From positions 5,026,001-5,090,000 of the forward strand of contig NZ_CP029553.1 of the NCBI RefSeq assembly GCF_003173755.1: a stretch of DNA of 64,000 nucleotides, in the 5' to 3' direction. Source of the stretch: Methylobacterium terrae. GTDB taxonomy: Bacteria > Pseudomonadota > Alphaproteobacteria > Rhizobiales > Beijerinckiaceae. Below, in pieces: positions 10,083 through 18,124 of the stretch. The position numbers and the translations under genes were made by a program. The notes beneath the pieces are model-generated. The model searched no databases and was not told where the DNA came from. It saw nothing but the letters and a program-made list of their open reading frames with translations. Position 1 is the first letter of the stretch. Every line of letters starts with the position of its first letter.

Positions 10083-10970
10083 ATGACGGCACGCGACCCC
10101 TTCCTCCCGGGCTTCACGCTCCACGACATCGACGCCGACGGCGTGCGGATCCGGGCCGCCGCCGGGGGCAGCGGACCGCCCGTCCTGCTGCTGCACGGCC
10201 ACCCGCAGACCCATGCGACCTGGCACGCCGTGGCGCCGCGCCTGGGCGAGCGGTTCTCCGTCGTGGCGATGGACCTGCGCGGCTACGGCGATTCCGACAA
10301 GCCGCCGGGCGGCGAGGGGCACGCGGCCTACGCCAAGCGCGCGATGGCGGCGGACGCGGTGGCGGTGATGCGAGCCCTCGGCCACGAAAGCTTCGCGGTG
10401 GTCGGGCACGACCGGGGCGGGCGGGTGGCGCATCGGCTCGCCCTCGACCACCCGGCCGCGGTCTCGCGGCTCGCGGTCTTCGACATCGCGCCGACCGCGA
10501 CGATGTACGCGCGCACCGACAAGGCTTTCGCCACCGCGTATTTCTGGTGGTTCTTCCTGATCCAGCCGGCGCCTCTCCCGGAGCGTCTGATCGGCGCCGA
10601 TCCGGAATTCTTCCTGCGCACCCATCTCGAGGGTCAGTCGAAGACGCCGGGCTGCCCGAGCCCGGAGCTGTTCGCCGAGTACCTGCGGGTCTACCGGGAT
10701 CCGGCGACCCGCCACGCCATCTGTGAGGATTACCGCGCGGCTGCGACGATCGACCTCGCGCACGACGCGGCCGATGCCGAGGCGCGGATCGCGGCGCCGC
10801 TGCTCGCCCTGTGGGGCGCCCGGGGCATCGTCGGCCGGACCTACGACGTGCTGGAGACCTGGCGCGAGAAGGCGCGCGACGTGCGCGGGCGCGCCCTCGA
10901 TTGCGGCCACACCCTGCAGGAGGAGCGCCCGGACGAGGTGAGCGCGGCGCTCCTCGACTTCCTGGGCTGA
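10083..10970 (+). CDS. Alpha/beta hydrolase of the haloacetate dehalogenase type
   Basis: A 295-residue alpha/beta hydrolase, collinear with fluoroacetate/haloacetate dehalogenases. The nucleophile elbow GHDRGG places Asp110, with Arg111 and Arg114 in the positions that bind the substrate carboxylate. The acid Asp134 (VFDIAPT) and base His276 (CGHT) complete the triad, and a Tyr sits at DYRAA (217). In the halide pocket the characterised enzyme uses His155-Trp156-Tyr219; here the segment reads AYFWWFF, so His155 is replaced by Trp. It may therefore dehalogenate a different haloacid or be an epoxide-hydrolase-like enzyme. It stands alone, is probably cytosolic, and is convergent with the next gene, leaving 4 bp between the stops. 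Confidence 0.82.
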   Translation: MTARDPFLPGFTLHDIDADGVRIRAAAGGSGPPVLLLHGHPQTHATWHAVAPRLGERFSVVAMDLRGYGDSDKPPGGEGHAAYAKRAMAADAVAVMRALGHESFAVVGHDRGGRVAHRLALDHPAAVSRLAVFDIAPTATMYARTDKAFATAYFWWFFLIQPAPLPERLIGADPEFFLRTHLEGQSKTPGCPSPELFAEYLRVYRDPATRHAICEDYRAAATIDLAHDAADAEARIAAPLLALWGARGIVGRTYDVLETWREKARDVRGRALDCGHTLQEERPDEVSAALLDFLG

Positions 10971-10974
10971 GTCC

Positions 10975-11607
10975 TCAGGTCTGGGGCTCCGGATCCTCGG
11001 GTTCGGGGTTCTTGGGCCCGGAATCCTTGGGCCCGGAATCCTTGGGCCCGGAATCCTTGGGCCCGGAATCTTCGGGCCCGGAATCCTTCGGCTCTCCGCC
11101 CTCGGGCGGGGCCGGCGGGACGTGGTCCTTGCGCCACTGGGCGAACAGGCTCTGGAGCACCGCGACGGTGTCGCGCACGGCCTTCGCCTCGTCGTCGACC
11201 GAGACGCCCTCGGAGACGGAGTTGCGCGTCGTCAGCACGGCACGGTCCTCGATCTCGGTCAGCCGCTCGAGGAAGTCCGGCCGCGCGGCGAGAAGGTCGA
11301 GGGCGTCGCCCATGGCGGTGGCCAAAGTGGTGGCCAGCAGCCCCGCCGTCGCGACGTCGCCGACCGAGGCCTCGTAGGGCTCGGGGGCCTCGTCGTCGTC
11401 CTCGTCCTCCTCGGCCGCCGCCTGCAGGCCCTCGACCAGGGCCTCGACGATCTCGACCGCGGTATCCTCCGGCACGGCGAGCTTGACCGCGACCTCGACG
11501 TCCTCGCCGCTGAAGCCGGCGGTGCCGAGGGTCACCTGAAGGATGCCCGGCCGGCGCAGGCTGAGGGCCATCAGGGTGTTGGCGTAGATGGTGGGGGCGT
11601 CCGGCAT
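10975..11607 (-). CDS. Hypothetical acidic protein with PKDSG tandem-repeat tail
   Basis: A 210-residue protein that I do not recognise. The first ~165 residues look globular, with an acidic run (AAEEDEDDDEAPEPYEAS, about 75-92) and helical segments after it. The tail is a tandem repeat of the pentapeptide Pro-Lys/Glu-Asp-Ser-Gly, encoded by 15-bp direct repeats. No signal peptide or membrane helix is evident, so it is probably cytosolic. ATG 11607 was chosen because GGAAGAGG lies at the right distance upstream; the longer frame adds a basic stretch. It follows minE on the same strand after ~100 bp and could be read through from it. Confidence 0.6.
   Translation of the reverse strand: MPDAPTIYANTLMALSLRRPGILQVTLGTAGFSGEDVEVAVKLAVPEDTAVEIVEALVEGLQAAAEEDEDDDEAPEPYEASVGDVATAGLLATTLATAMGDALDLLAARPDFLERLTEIEDRAVLTTRNSVSEGVSVDDEAKAVRDTVAVLQSLFAQWRKDHVPPAPPEGGEPKDSGPEDSGPKDSGPKDSGPKDSGPKNPEPEDPEPQT
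11011..11085. repeat. 15-bp tandem repeat, five units
   Basis: The unit CTTGGGCCCGGAATC occurs four times exactly (11011-11070), then once with two changes (11071-11085). It lies in the coding frame of the gene above and keeps frame, so copy-number changes would lengthen or shorten the protein tail without a frameshift. Confidence 0.95.
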
Positions 11608-11707
11608 GACCTCGACCTCTTCCGGGCAGGCGCGGGACTCGAACGGTCCCCGTGCCTGCCCGGTCTGTATCGCGCTCCGGCACCGTCGGCGACCGCGCAC
11701 GTGGCGG

Positions 11708-11977
11708 TCACGCGCTGGCGAGCCGGGCGACCTTGTTGTCGGGGAGCTCGATGTCGACGCCGAGGGTCGAGACGGCGTCGCCCCGTTCCATCGTGACCTT
11801 CACCTTCTCCTGGTCGATCGCGACGTGCTTGGCGATCACCGCCAGGATCTCCTCGCGCAGGATCGCCACCAGGTCCGAGCGGCCGAAGGCGGTGCGCTCG
11901 TGGGCCAGCAGGATCTGCAGGCGCTCGCGCGCCACCGGCGCCGTCCCGCGCCGCGACAGGAAGCTCAGCAGGTTCAT
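11708..11977 (-). CDS. minE: Cell division topological specificity factor MinE
   Basis: An 89-residue MinE. An N-terminal amphipathic membrane-targeting stretch (MNLLSFL) and the anti-MinCD region (RLQILLAHER) are followed by the dimerisation/topological domain (REEILAVIAKHV... to ELPDNKVARL). It stimulates MinD ATPase and drives pole-to-pole Min movement so the Z ring forms at mid-cell. Its ATG overlaps the minD stop (ATGA), so it is translationally coupled as the last gene of minC-minD-minE. Its length matches the family. Confidence 0.97.
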   Translation of the reverse strand: MNLLSFLSRRGTAPVARERLQILLAHERTAFGRSDLVAILREEILAVIAKHVAIDQEKVKVTMERGDAVSTLGVDIELPDNKVARLASA

Positions 11978-12789
11978 GCCGCCCTCCGGGTGAACAGCTT
12001 GCCGAGCAGGGAGCGCTTCTCGGACGGCACCGTCATCGCGACGGTCTCGCCCTTGAGGCGGCGCACCGCGTCCGCGTAGGCCCGCGCCGGGGCGCTCTGG
12101 GGCGCGTTCAGCGTCACCGGGCTGCCGAGGTTCGAGGCCTTCAGCACCTCCTCGCTCTCCGGGATCACCGCGAGCAGCGGGATCGACAGGATCTCCAGGA
12201 CGTCGTCGATCTTCAGCATCTCGCCGCGCTCGGCCCGGCCGGGGTCGTAGCGGGTCAGGATCAGGTGCTTGTCGAGCCGCTCGCCCTTCTCGGCGCGCTC
12301 GGTCTTCGAATCGAGCAGGCCGATGATCCGGTCGGAATCGCGCACCGAGGACACTTCGGGGTTCGTCACCACGACCGCGATGTCGGCGTGGCGCATGGCC
12401 AGCGTCGCGCCACGCTCGATGCCGGCCGGGCTGTCGCAGATCACCCAGTCGAACTTCTCGCGGAGTTCCCCGATCACCCGGGCGACGCCGTCGTCGGTGA
12501 GCGCGTCCTTGTCGCGGGTCTGCGAGGCGGGAAGCAGCGAGAGGGTGTCGAGGCGCTTGTCGCGGATCAGGGCCTGGGGGAGCTTGGCGTCGCCCTGGAC
12601 CACGTTGATGAGGTCGTAGACGACGCGGCGCTCGGCCCCCATGATGAGGTCGAGGTTGCGCAGGCCGACGTCGAAGTCGACGACGCAGACGCTCTGGCCC
12701 GTCTTGGCCAAGGCCGCGCCGAGCGCCGCCGTCGTGGTGGTCTTGCCCACCCCTCCCTTGCCGGATGTCACCACGATGACTTTGGCCAT
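11974..12789 (-). CDS. minD: Septum site-determining ATPase MinD
   Basis: A 271-residue ParA/MinD-superfamily ATPase. The deviant Walker A motif is in VVTSGKGGVGKTT near the N-terminus with the signature Lys, and switch residues include DFDVGLRNLD and DSPAGIE. The C-terminal end is basic and amphipathic (SLLGKLFTRRAA) as the membrane-targeting sequence. It recruits MinC to the membrane and is released by MinE. ATG 12789 places the Walker motif at the standard position, whereas the longer frame has no MinD-like residues. It lies 120 bp downstream of minC and overlaps minE by 4 bp. Confidence 0.97.
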   Translation of the reverse strand: MAKVIVVTSGKGGVGKTTTTAALGAALAKTGQSVCVVDFDVGLRNLDLIMGAERRVVYDLINVVQGDAKLPQALIRDKRLDTLSLLPASQTRDKDALTDDGVARVIGELREKFDWVICDSPAGIERGATLAMRHADIAVVVTNPEVSSVRDSDRIIGLLDSKTERAEKGERLDKHLILTRYDPGRAERGEMLKIDDVLEILSIPLLAVIPESEEVLKASNLGSPVTLNAPQSAPARAYADAVRRLKGETVAMTVPSEKRSLLGKLFTRRAA

Positions 12790-12909
12790 TGGTCCCCCCT
12801 GAATCGGTCGATTGCGAATTCGCGACCGGCGCGGTCCCTGCGTATGTTTTTTCATGATGTTTTTCACCCTGTCCGCGGAATGTTGCTGCGGGGCCCCCAG
12901 GGCGGTGAA

Positions 12910-13614
12910 CTAGTCCAGGGCTGCGGTGCGCATCGCGTCGCCGTCGAGCCAGACCTGCACGGCACGGCCGCGCAGGCTCGGGTCGATGTCGTCGGCGATG
13001 CGGTAGAGCCCGTCGATGGCGAGCAGTTCGGGCTCGAACTTGCGGCAGAAGATGCGCGCGCCCGGCGAGCCGGCGGCGCCCGCGATGGCGCGGCCGCGCA
13101 GGGCCCCGTAGATGTGGATCGAGCCGCCGGCGATGACCTCGGCGCCGGACGCCACCGAGCCCATCACGGTCACGTCGCCCTCGGGGAAGAGGATCGCCTG
13201 GCCGGAGCGCACGGGGCTCTCCAGCATCAGCGACTTCGCCCCGGTCACGCGCTCGACGGGGGCGGCGGCCGGGGCCTCGCCCGGCATCGCCACCTCGCCG
13301 GAGGGCCGGCCGCCGTTGAGGGGCGGGGGCATGCCCGGGCCGAGCGCGCCGGCTCCGGCGCCCTCGATCCCCATGATCGGGATCTCGCGCTCGTTGAGGG
13401 CGGCGACCAGGCCCGCAAGCGCGTCCCGGCTCGGCGCCAGGGCGGTCACGTCCAGGATCACGGCGCGGCCGGCGAAGAAGGCCGGAGAGCGCCTGGCAAG
13501 GGCGTCGAGATCGGCGAGCCAATCCTCGATCGGCACCTCGGGGGCCAACACGACCGCCAGGAACGAGCGGCCACGAAAGCGGATCGGTGGGCGGGTTTGG
13601 GTCTGGCTGGTCAC
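12910..13614 (-). CDS. minC: Septum site-determining protein MinC
   Basis: A 234-residue MinC. The N-terminal FtsZ-inhibiting domain (about 1-105, containing the conserved VILDVTAL strand) is joined by a Pro/Gly/Ala-rich linker (about 110-125) to the C-terminal beta-helix domain (about 125-225). That domain has the family repeats SGQAIlfPEGDVTVMGSV, GAEVIAGGSIHIYGALRGRA and GARIFCRKFEPELLAI. The start is GTG 13614. It heads the minCDE operon. A perfect 20-bp palindrome and a CtrA-type sequence lie within 60 bp upstream, so it is probably cell-cycle controlled. Confidence 0.96.
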   Translation of the reverse strand: MTSQTQTRPPIRFRGRSFLAVVLAPEVPIEDWLADLDALARRSPAFFAGRAVILDVTALAPSRDALAGLVAALNEREIPIMGIEGAGAGALGPGMPPPLNGGRPSGEVAMPGEAPAAAPVERVTGAKSLMLESPVRSGQAILFPEGDVTVMGSVASGAEVIAGGSIHIYGALRGRAIAGAAGSPGARIFCRKFEPELLAIDGLYRIADDIDPSLRGRAVQVWLDGDAMRTAALD

Positions 13615-13636
13615 GGGTTTACGACTCGTTACCAGC

Positions 13637-13656
13637 CCATCAGGCGCGCCTGATGG
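13637..13656. promoter_or_regulatory. Perfect 20-bp palindrome upstream of minC
   Basis: CCATCAGGCGCGCCTGATGG, a perfect inverted repeat 23 bp before the minC GTG. It could be an operator for an unknown dimeric regulator or fold as a hairpin in the minC leader. No T-run follows on the minC strand, so it is not an obvious terminator. Confidence 0.6.
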
Positions 13657-13671
13657 TTAGCGAATGGTTAA
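13657..13671 (-). promoter_or_regulatory. Candidate CtrA binding site at minC
   Basis: On the minC strand the sequence reads TTAACCATTCGCTAA, which is TTAA, seven bases, then CTAA. This is one mismatch from the CtrA consensus TTAA-N7-TTAA and includes the half-site TTAACCAT. It lies about 45 bp before the minC start. CtrA control of min genes is reported in Sinorhizobium; here it is inferred from the motif only. Confidence 0.5.
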
Positions 13672-13688
13672 CGTGCGTAACGAAGTCT

Positions 13689-14501
13689 TCACCTTTGCGA
13701 CGCCGCGGAGGCGAGCGTGGCCTCGATGTGTCGCACCAGGCCCGGATCGAGCGAGAGGCTGCGGGCGAGGTGGTCGAGATAGGCCCGCTCCTGGGGCGTG
13801 TCGACGGTGATCGCCATCAGGGAGGCGGCGTAGAGCTCGGTCGCCTGCTCGGGGTTGCGGGCCAGCCGCGCCACCGCCTCGACGTCCACGGGCGCGCGCA
13901 GCGCATCCATCAGGAAGGCCTTGTCGTCGGCGTCGAGCGTGTGGCGGTCCATCTCGCCGAAGATGCGGCCCTGCTCCTCCGCATCGATATGGCCGTCGGC
14001 CTTGGCGGCGGTGATCATCGCGATCAGGAGCGCACGGGCGCGGTCCTGCTCGTCGGCGGCGGAAGCCGGCGCGAAGCGCGTGCCGCCGAGCATCCGGGCC
14101 GCCTCGTCGGCGGAGGGGATGAAGCCCGCCGCCCGGCCGGTGGGCGGGGCGCCGCCTTGGCCGTGCTTTGGCTGTCCCTGGTTCGCCTGCCAGTTCTGGT
14201 AGGCCTGGTAGGCGAGGGTCGCGATCAGGGCGAGGCCGCCGGCCCGGCCGGCCCCCATTCCCGGCATCCCGCCGCCGGGCATCCCGAATCCGCGGCCGCG
14301 CCGTCCGCCGAGGACCAGCGAGGCGAGGCCGCCGAGGATCGCCGCCTTGCCGCCCCCGCCGCCGAGCGAGCGGGCGACCTGTTCGAGGGGGGAGGGCGCG
14401 TGTCCGTCGGGCGCCCGATGGCCGGGATGGCCGCCGCCGAAGCCGCCTCCCCGCGGCGAGCCGCCGAGGAACTGGTCGAGCAGGCGCTTGGCATCGAACA
14501 T
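13689..14501 (-). CDS. DUF533 / TerB-like tellurite-resistance family protein
   Basis: A 270-residue protein. After a conserved start (MFDAKRLLDQFLGG) comes a Gly/Pro-rich low-complexity stretch (about 12-85) with one hydrophobic Gly-rich segment, then a TerB-like helical domain (about 150-265). That domain has RALLIAMITAAKADGHIDAEEQ and YLDHLARSLSLDPGLVRHIE, typical of the DUF533/YebE family. The role is unknown; YebE homologues are envelope-associated. ATG 14501 is preferred because the family begins with Met-Phe-Asp at this point. It ends ~75 bp from the start of minC and reads the same way, but the palindrome region between them suggests separate promoters. Confidence 0.85.
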   Translation of the reverse strand: MFDAKRLLDQFLGGSPRGGGFGGGHPGHRAPDGHAPSPLEQVARSLGGGGGKAAILGGLASLVLGGRRGRGFGMPGGGMPGMGAGRAGGLALIATLAYQAYQNWQANQGQPKHGQGGAPPTGRAAGFIPSADEAARMLGGTRFAPASAADEQDRARALLIAMITAAKADGHIDAEEQGRIFGEMDRHTLDADDKAFLMDALRAPVDVEAVARLARNPEQATELYAASLMAITVDTPQERAYLDHLARSLSLDPGLVRHIEATLASAASQR

Positions 14502-14820
14502 CGGGGGCACCCTCCGGCACGAGCCGTCGAGATGGTGTGGCACGCCGCTCCCGCAAGGGGAGGGGACGGGAGCGGTGGCGGATATTTTCCCCTTCCGATT
14601 TTCAGTCGAACGCGCCCCCCTCTCCCGTCTGGGAGAGGGGTCAGGGGTGAGGGTGCTACGGTTCCGTGTAAATCGCCAAACGTCGAGCGGCCAGCATGAC
14701 GGTCAGAGCTTTAGACTGAAGCGTGTCACCCGGCGCGATCTTCGATCGCCCCTACCTCTACTCCAGGCGGGAGAGGGGATCCCGCGACTTTCTCGTATTC
14801 ACTAGCGACAGACAGTAATC
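14502..14820. other. Intergenic stretch with palindromic debris
   Basis: About 320 bp with no gene. It holds G-rich and C-rich runs of the CCCTCTCCC/GGGAGAGGG kind found elsewhere in this window, including one clean hairpin annotated separately. The leader and promoter of the DUF533 gene should lie at its left end. Confidence 0.5.
14617..14640. repeat. Short palindrome of the CCCCTCTCCC type
   Basis: CCCCTCTCCC (14617-14626), a GTCT loop, then GGGAGAGGGG (14631-14640): a perfect 10-bp stem. Similar arms recur at 54.1-54.3 kb and 58.6 kb, which points to a dispersed REP-like family. Confidence 0.7.
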
Positions 14821-16644
14821 TCATCCCGGCCGTCGTTCCATCCCCGCCCAGCGCCGCCGCACGCTCCAGGCGTAGCGCGAATCGCCGTCGAGCAGGTGCA
14901 GGTGGTCCTGCAGCCGGTTGCGCTCCAGCCAGGCCAGCGCCGATTCCAGCTCCTCGACCGTCATCGCGGCCCGGCTCTTGTTGTTGAAGAGGCGCTTGAG
15001 CACCGCGTTGTAGCGGTGGGGCAGGGGGGCGCCGGGCCTCGCCTGCAACTCGGCCTCGTCCTCCACCGCCTGGGCCGTCACCATGGCGGCGAGGCGGGCG
15101 CGCAAAGCCCGCTCGATCCGCGAGGGCGGCACCGGCGCGGCGTCGGCCGCCTCGGGACGGGCCATCGCCACGGCGGGGCCCGGCCGCAGCATGGCGTAGC
15201 GCAGGCCGAGCGCGTTGCTCTCCAGCGGCACGATGCCGTCGTCGGTCTGCGCCGGCGGCCGCGGCTCGGCCGAGGCGGCGCCCGTCGGGCGCTTGCGGGG
15301 CCGCGTGGCGGTCGCCTGCTCGGTCTCGATCCGGGCGCGGAAGCGGGCGAAGAGCGGGTCGTCGGGGTGGAAGACCAGGGCGTGCTGGTCGGCGTAGTCG
15401 CCGGCATGGGGATCGACCCGGGTCGCCCGGGCGATCATCTGCTCGAGCCAGGGCCGCGAGCGGATATGGGTGAGGGCCGCCACCACGGCGACCTCGGGAG
15501 CGTCCAGTCCCTCGTAGGCCATCGCCACCGTCACCAGCACGGCCGGTTCGGGGGTGAGCCGGAAGGCGGCGAGCGCCGCGTGGGCGTCGGCCTCGACCGA
15601 GGTGGCGATGCGCACGTCGCGCCGGGCCTGCTCCTCGGGCATCCAGGCCTGGATCATCGCGTGGTAGCTCTGCGCGCTCGCCTGGTCGGGGGCGACGACG
15701 AGGAGCTTGCCGAGGCCCCGGACGGCGTCGCCCGCCGTGAGGCCGCGCCGGCGCCGGCGCTCGGCCCGCAGGCGGCGGGTGGCGAAGAAGGCCTCGCGCA
15801 GGAGGTCGCGGGCAAAGCCGGTGCGAAGCGCCGTGAACAGGGCCGGCCGGGTCGTGGCGCTCGGGCTCGACCCCGAGAGCCGGTGCGGGCCGACCCGGGC
15901 CTGGCCGGAGGTGCGCCCGCCCTCGAGCCAGCTCGCCTCGCCGTCGAGCGCCCCGAAATTGACCGGCAGCACGGCCTTCTCGGCGAGCGCCTCGGCGCGG
16001 GAATAGCCGATCACCGCCCAGCCCGGCGCCTCGATGTCCGGCACGGCGGAGCCGTTCTCCGTCCGGTATGGGAGCCACAGGATGCGCCGGCCGTCGGCCC
16101 GCTCGAGGGTACCGGAGAGGAGGAGCCGTAAGCTTGCCTCGCGGAACAGCGGCAGCAGGGCCTGGCTCCAGGCGGCCGCCTCGCTGTCCCGGTCGCCGTC
16201 GCCGAGGGCCGGCAGGTGGTGGACCTCGTCGACGACGAGAAGCGTGCGGTGGCGCCGCATCTCGGCGAGGTGCAGGGCGGGCGCCGCCGCCACCGCCTGG
16301 TAGGTGGTGACGTAGCCGGCCAGGCCCCGGCTCGGGTCGGGCGCGTTGTCGGCGGCCCGCACGGAGAGGGCATGACCGAGGGCCGCGCGCCAGGCCGGAT
16401 CGGCGAAGGCTTCCTCCGCCTGGAGCCGCAGGGAATCCCGGGGCACGACCCAGACCACCCGGTCGACGAGGCCGGCCGCGATCAGCTTCGACGCCGCGAT
16501 CACCGGCAGCAGCGACTTGCCGCCCCCGGGCGTCACCGCCGCCAGGATGTCGGCGATGCCCGTGGCCTCGCCCCGGGCGAGCGAGGCCACGAGCTCGGAC
16601 AGGCTGCGCTGGTGGCTGCGCAGGGGACGGGGCGGGGCGCTCAA
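14821..16644 (-). CDS. SF2 DEAD/DEAH-type helicase, stand-alone
   Basis: A 607-residue superfamily 2 helicase-like ATPase. Motif I is TPGGGKS (residues 38-44), motif II is DEVHH (about 137-141) and motif III may be LLSGTLER. The second RecA-like domain has VLVTVAMAYEGLDAPEVAVV (motif V region) and MIARATRVD (motif VI, arginine finger). The region around 415-520 is a Pro/Ala-rich linker to a C-terminal domain of unknown type, with a short helical motif near NNKSRAAMTVEELESAL. It presumably remodels DNA or RNA with ATP. No nuclease, methylase or other restriction partner is adjacent, so a defence role is not shown. It starts at ATG 16644 and follows hrcA on the same strand. Confidence 0.8.
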   Translation of the reverse strand: MSAPPRPLRSHQRSLSELVASLARGEATGIADILAAVTPGGGKSLLPVIAASKLIAAGLVDRVVWVVPRDSLRLQAEEAFADPAWRAALGHALSVRAADNAPDPSRGLAGYVTTYQAVAAAPALHLAEMRRHRTLLVVDEVHHLPALGDGDRDSEAAAWSQALLPLFREASLRLLLSGTLERADGRRILWLPYRTENGSAVPDIEAPGWAVIGYSRAEALAEKAVLPVNFGALDGEASWLEGGRTSGQARVGPHRLSGSSPSATTRPALFTALRTGFARDLLREAFFATRRLRAERRRRRGLTAGDAVRGLGKLLVVAPDQASAQSYHAMIQAWMPEEQARRDVRIATSVEADAHAALAAFRLTPEPAVLVTVAMAYEGLDAPEVAVVAALTHIRSRPWLEQMIARATRVDPHAGDYADQHALVFHPDDPLFARFRARIETEQATATRPRKRPTGAASAEPRPPAQTDDGIVPLESNALGLRYAMLRPGPAVAMARPEAADAAPVPPSRIERALRARLAAMVTAQAVEDEAELQARPGAPLPHRYNAVLKRLFNNKSRAAMTVEELESALAWLERNRLQDHLHLLDGDSRYAWSVRRRWAGMERRPG

Positions 16645-16771
16645 GGCTTCAGGGAATCACGGGCCATTCCCGGACCATGACGGAGCCCCGCCCGCTTGTG
16701 AATCCGGGGGACAAGCAGGATTTCTGCGTTCCCCACATCACAAACCGCTTGGAGCCCGGACAAAACGCTCG

Positions 16772-16791
16772 GAGCCCCGGCGGCGGGGCTC
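16772..16791 (-). terminator. Probable terminator of hrcA
   Basis: On the minus strand the hairpin GAGCCCCG / CGGGGCTC (4-base loop) begins at the hrcA stop codon and is followed by CGAGCGTTTTG. The T-run is displaced, so termination strength is uncertain. Confidence 0.45.
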
Positions 16792-17905
16792 AGACCCGCC
16801 CGCGCTCGAGCATCCGCGACACCACCCGGGCGGTGAAATCGACCATCGGGACGATGCGGGCGTAGTTGAGCCGGGTCGGCCCGATGACGCCGACGACGCC
16901 CACGATGGTCTGGCTGCCGTCCCGGAAGGGGGCGGCGATCATCGACGAGCCGGAGAGCGAGAACAGCTTGTTCTCCGAGCCGATGAAGATCCGCACGCCC
17001 TCGCCGCCCTCGGCGCGCGAGAGAAGGTCGATCACGTCCTTCTGGCTCTCCAGGTCGCTGAAGAGCAGGCGGATGCGCTCCAGGTCCTCCGCCGCGCGCA
17101 GGTCGTCGAGGAGGTTGGCCTGGCCGCGCACGATGAGCTGGCGCTCCTCGCTCGGACCGACCGAGCGGGCGAGGCCGGCATCGACCAGGCGCCCGGTGAT
17201 CTCGTCGAGCTCCTGCTTCATCGCCGCCCGGGCCGCCTCGATCTCGGTGCGGACCTCGCCGAGCGTGCGGCCGCGGATGCGGGCGTTGAGGAAGTTCGAG
17301 GCCTCCTGGAGCGCGCTCGCCGGCAGGCCGGAGGGCAGGTCGAGCAGGCGGTTCTCGACCGAGCCGTCGTCGGAGACCAGCACCACCAGGGCGCGGCCGG
17401 GATCGAGGCGCACGAACTCGATGTGGCGCAGGCGCGGGTTCTGCTTCGTCGTGACGACGACGCCGGCGCCGCGGGAGATGCCCGACAGCAGCACCGAGGC
17501 CTCGGTCAGCGCGCTCTCGAAGGTGTGGCGCGAGGCGGCGGCGCGCATCTGCGCCTCGATCCGGCCCTGCTCCTCCTGGCCGACGTCGCCGAGCTCGAGC
17601 AGCGCGTCGACGAAGAAGCGCAGGCCGTGCTCGGTGGGGAGACGGCCGGCGCTGGTATGGGGGGCGTAGATCAGCCCGGCCTGCTCCAGATCCGACATCA
17701 CGTTGCGGATCGAGGCCGGGGAGAGCGCCATCGGCAGGATGCGGGCGAGGTTGCGCGACCCCACCGGCTCGCCCGTGGCGAGGTAGCTCTCGACGATCTG
17801 GCGAAAGATTTCCCGCGAGCGCTCGTTGAGCTCGGCAATGGCACGGGCCTGTCCGGAGCCGCCCGGCAGGGGAGGCGGGAAAGGTGGAATGTCGCGCGTG
17901 TTCAT
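16790..17905 (-). CDS. hrcA: Heat-inducible transcription repressor HrcA
   Basis: A 371-residue HrcA. The N-terminal winged helix (about 15-95) contains [38 protein letters not shown] and [19 protein letters not shown], the family hallmark. A GAF-like dimerisation domain follows ([14 protein letters not shown]..., IFIGSENKL and [19 protein letters not shown] at the C-terminus). It represses groESL/dnaK-type operons by binding CIRCE inverted repeats and needs GroEL to fold; no CIRCE was noticed in this window. ATG 17905 is the family-like start. Divergent from the His-rich gene, with rph-rdgB on the same far side, an arrangement also seen in other alphaproteobacteria. Confidence 0.97.
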   Translation of the reverse strand: MNTRDIPPFPPPLPGGSGQARAIAELNERSREIFRQIVESYLATGEPVGSRNLARILPMALSPASIRNVMSDLEQAGLIYAPHTSAGRLPTEHGLRFFVDALLELGDVGQEEQGRIEAQMRAAASRHTFESALTEASVLLSGISRGAGVVVTTKQNPRLRHIEFVRLDPGRALVVLVSDDGSVENRLLDLPSGLPASALQEASNFLNARIRGRTLGEVRTEIEAARAAMKQELDEITGRLVDAGLARSVGPSEERQLIVRGQANLLDDLRAAEDLERIRLLFSDLESQKDVIDLLSRAEGGEGVRIFIGSENKLFSLSGSSMIAAPFRDGSQTIVGVVGVIGPTRLNYARIVPMVDFTARVVSRMLERGRV

Positions 17906-18124
17906 CAACCCTACGGGAGCCAAACGACCCCTTACTGTGCGGCGCGGCCGCGCCCGGCGCAAGCGGACGCGACGCCGCGCGGGGGCGGAAATTCGGAGCC
18001 TGCCCGCGCTTATCGCGTCGTGCCTGAACGGGGGCCGACACGAGGTCTCACAACCCGTTCAGCCCGCCGGCACCACTCTGACCCCATGGCCGCATCGACG
18101 CGGCGGGACGAACCGGAGGCGGAC

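Noticed and set aside
14821-16644. SF2 helicase as part of a type I/III restriction or anti-phage system
   Set aside because: No methylase, nuclease or specificity gene adjacent; only a helicase is visible.
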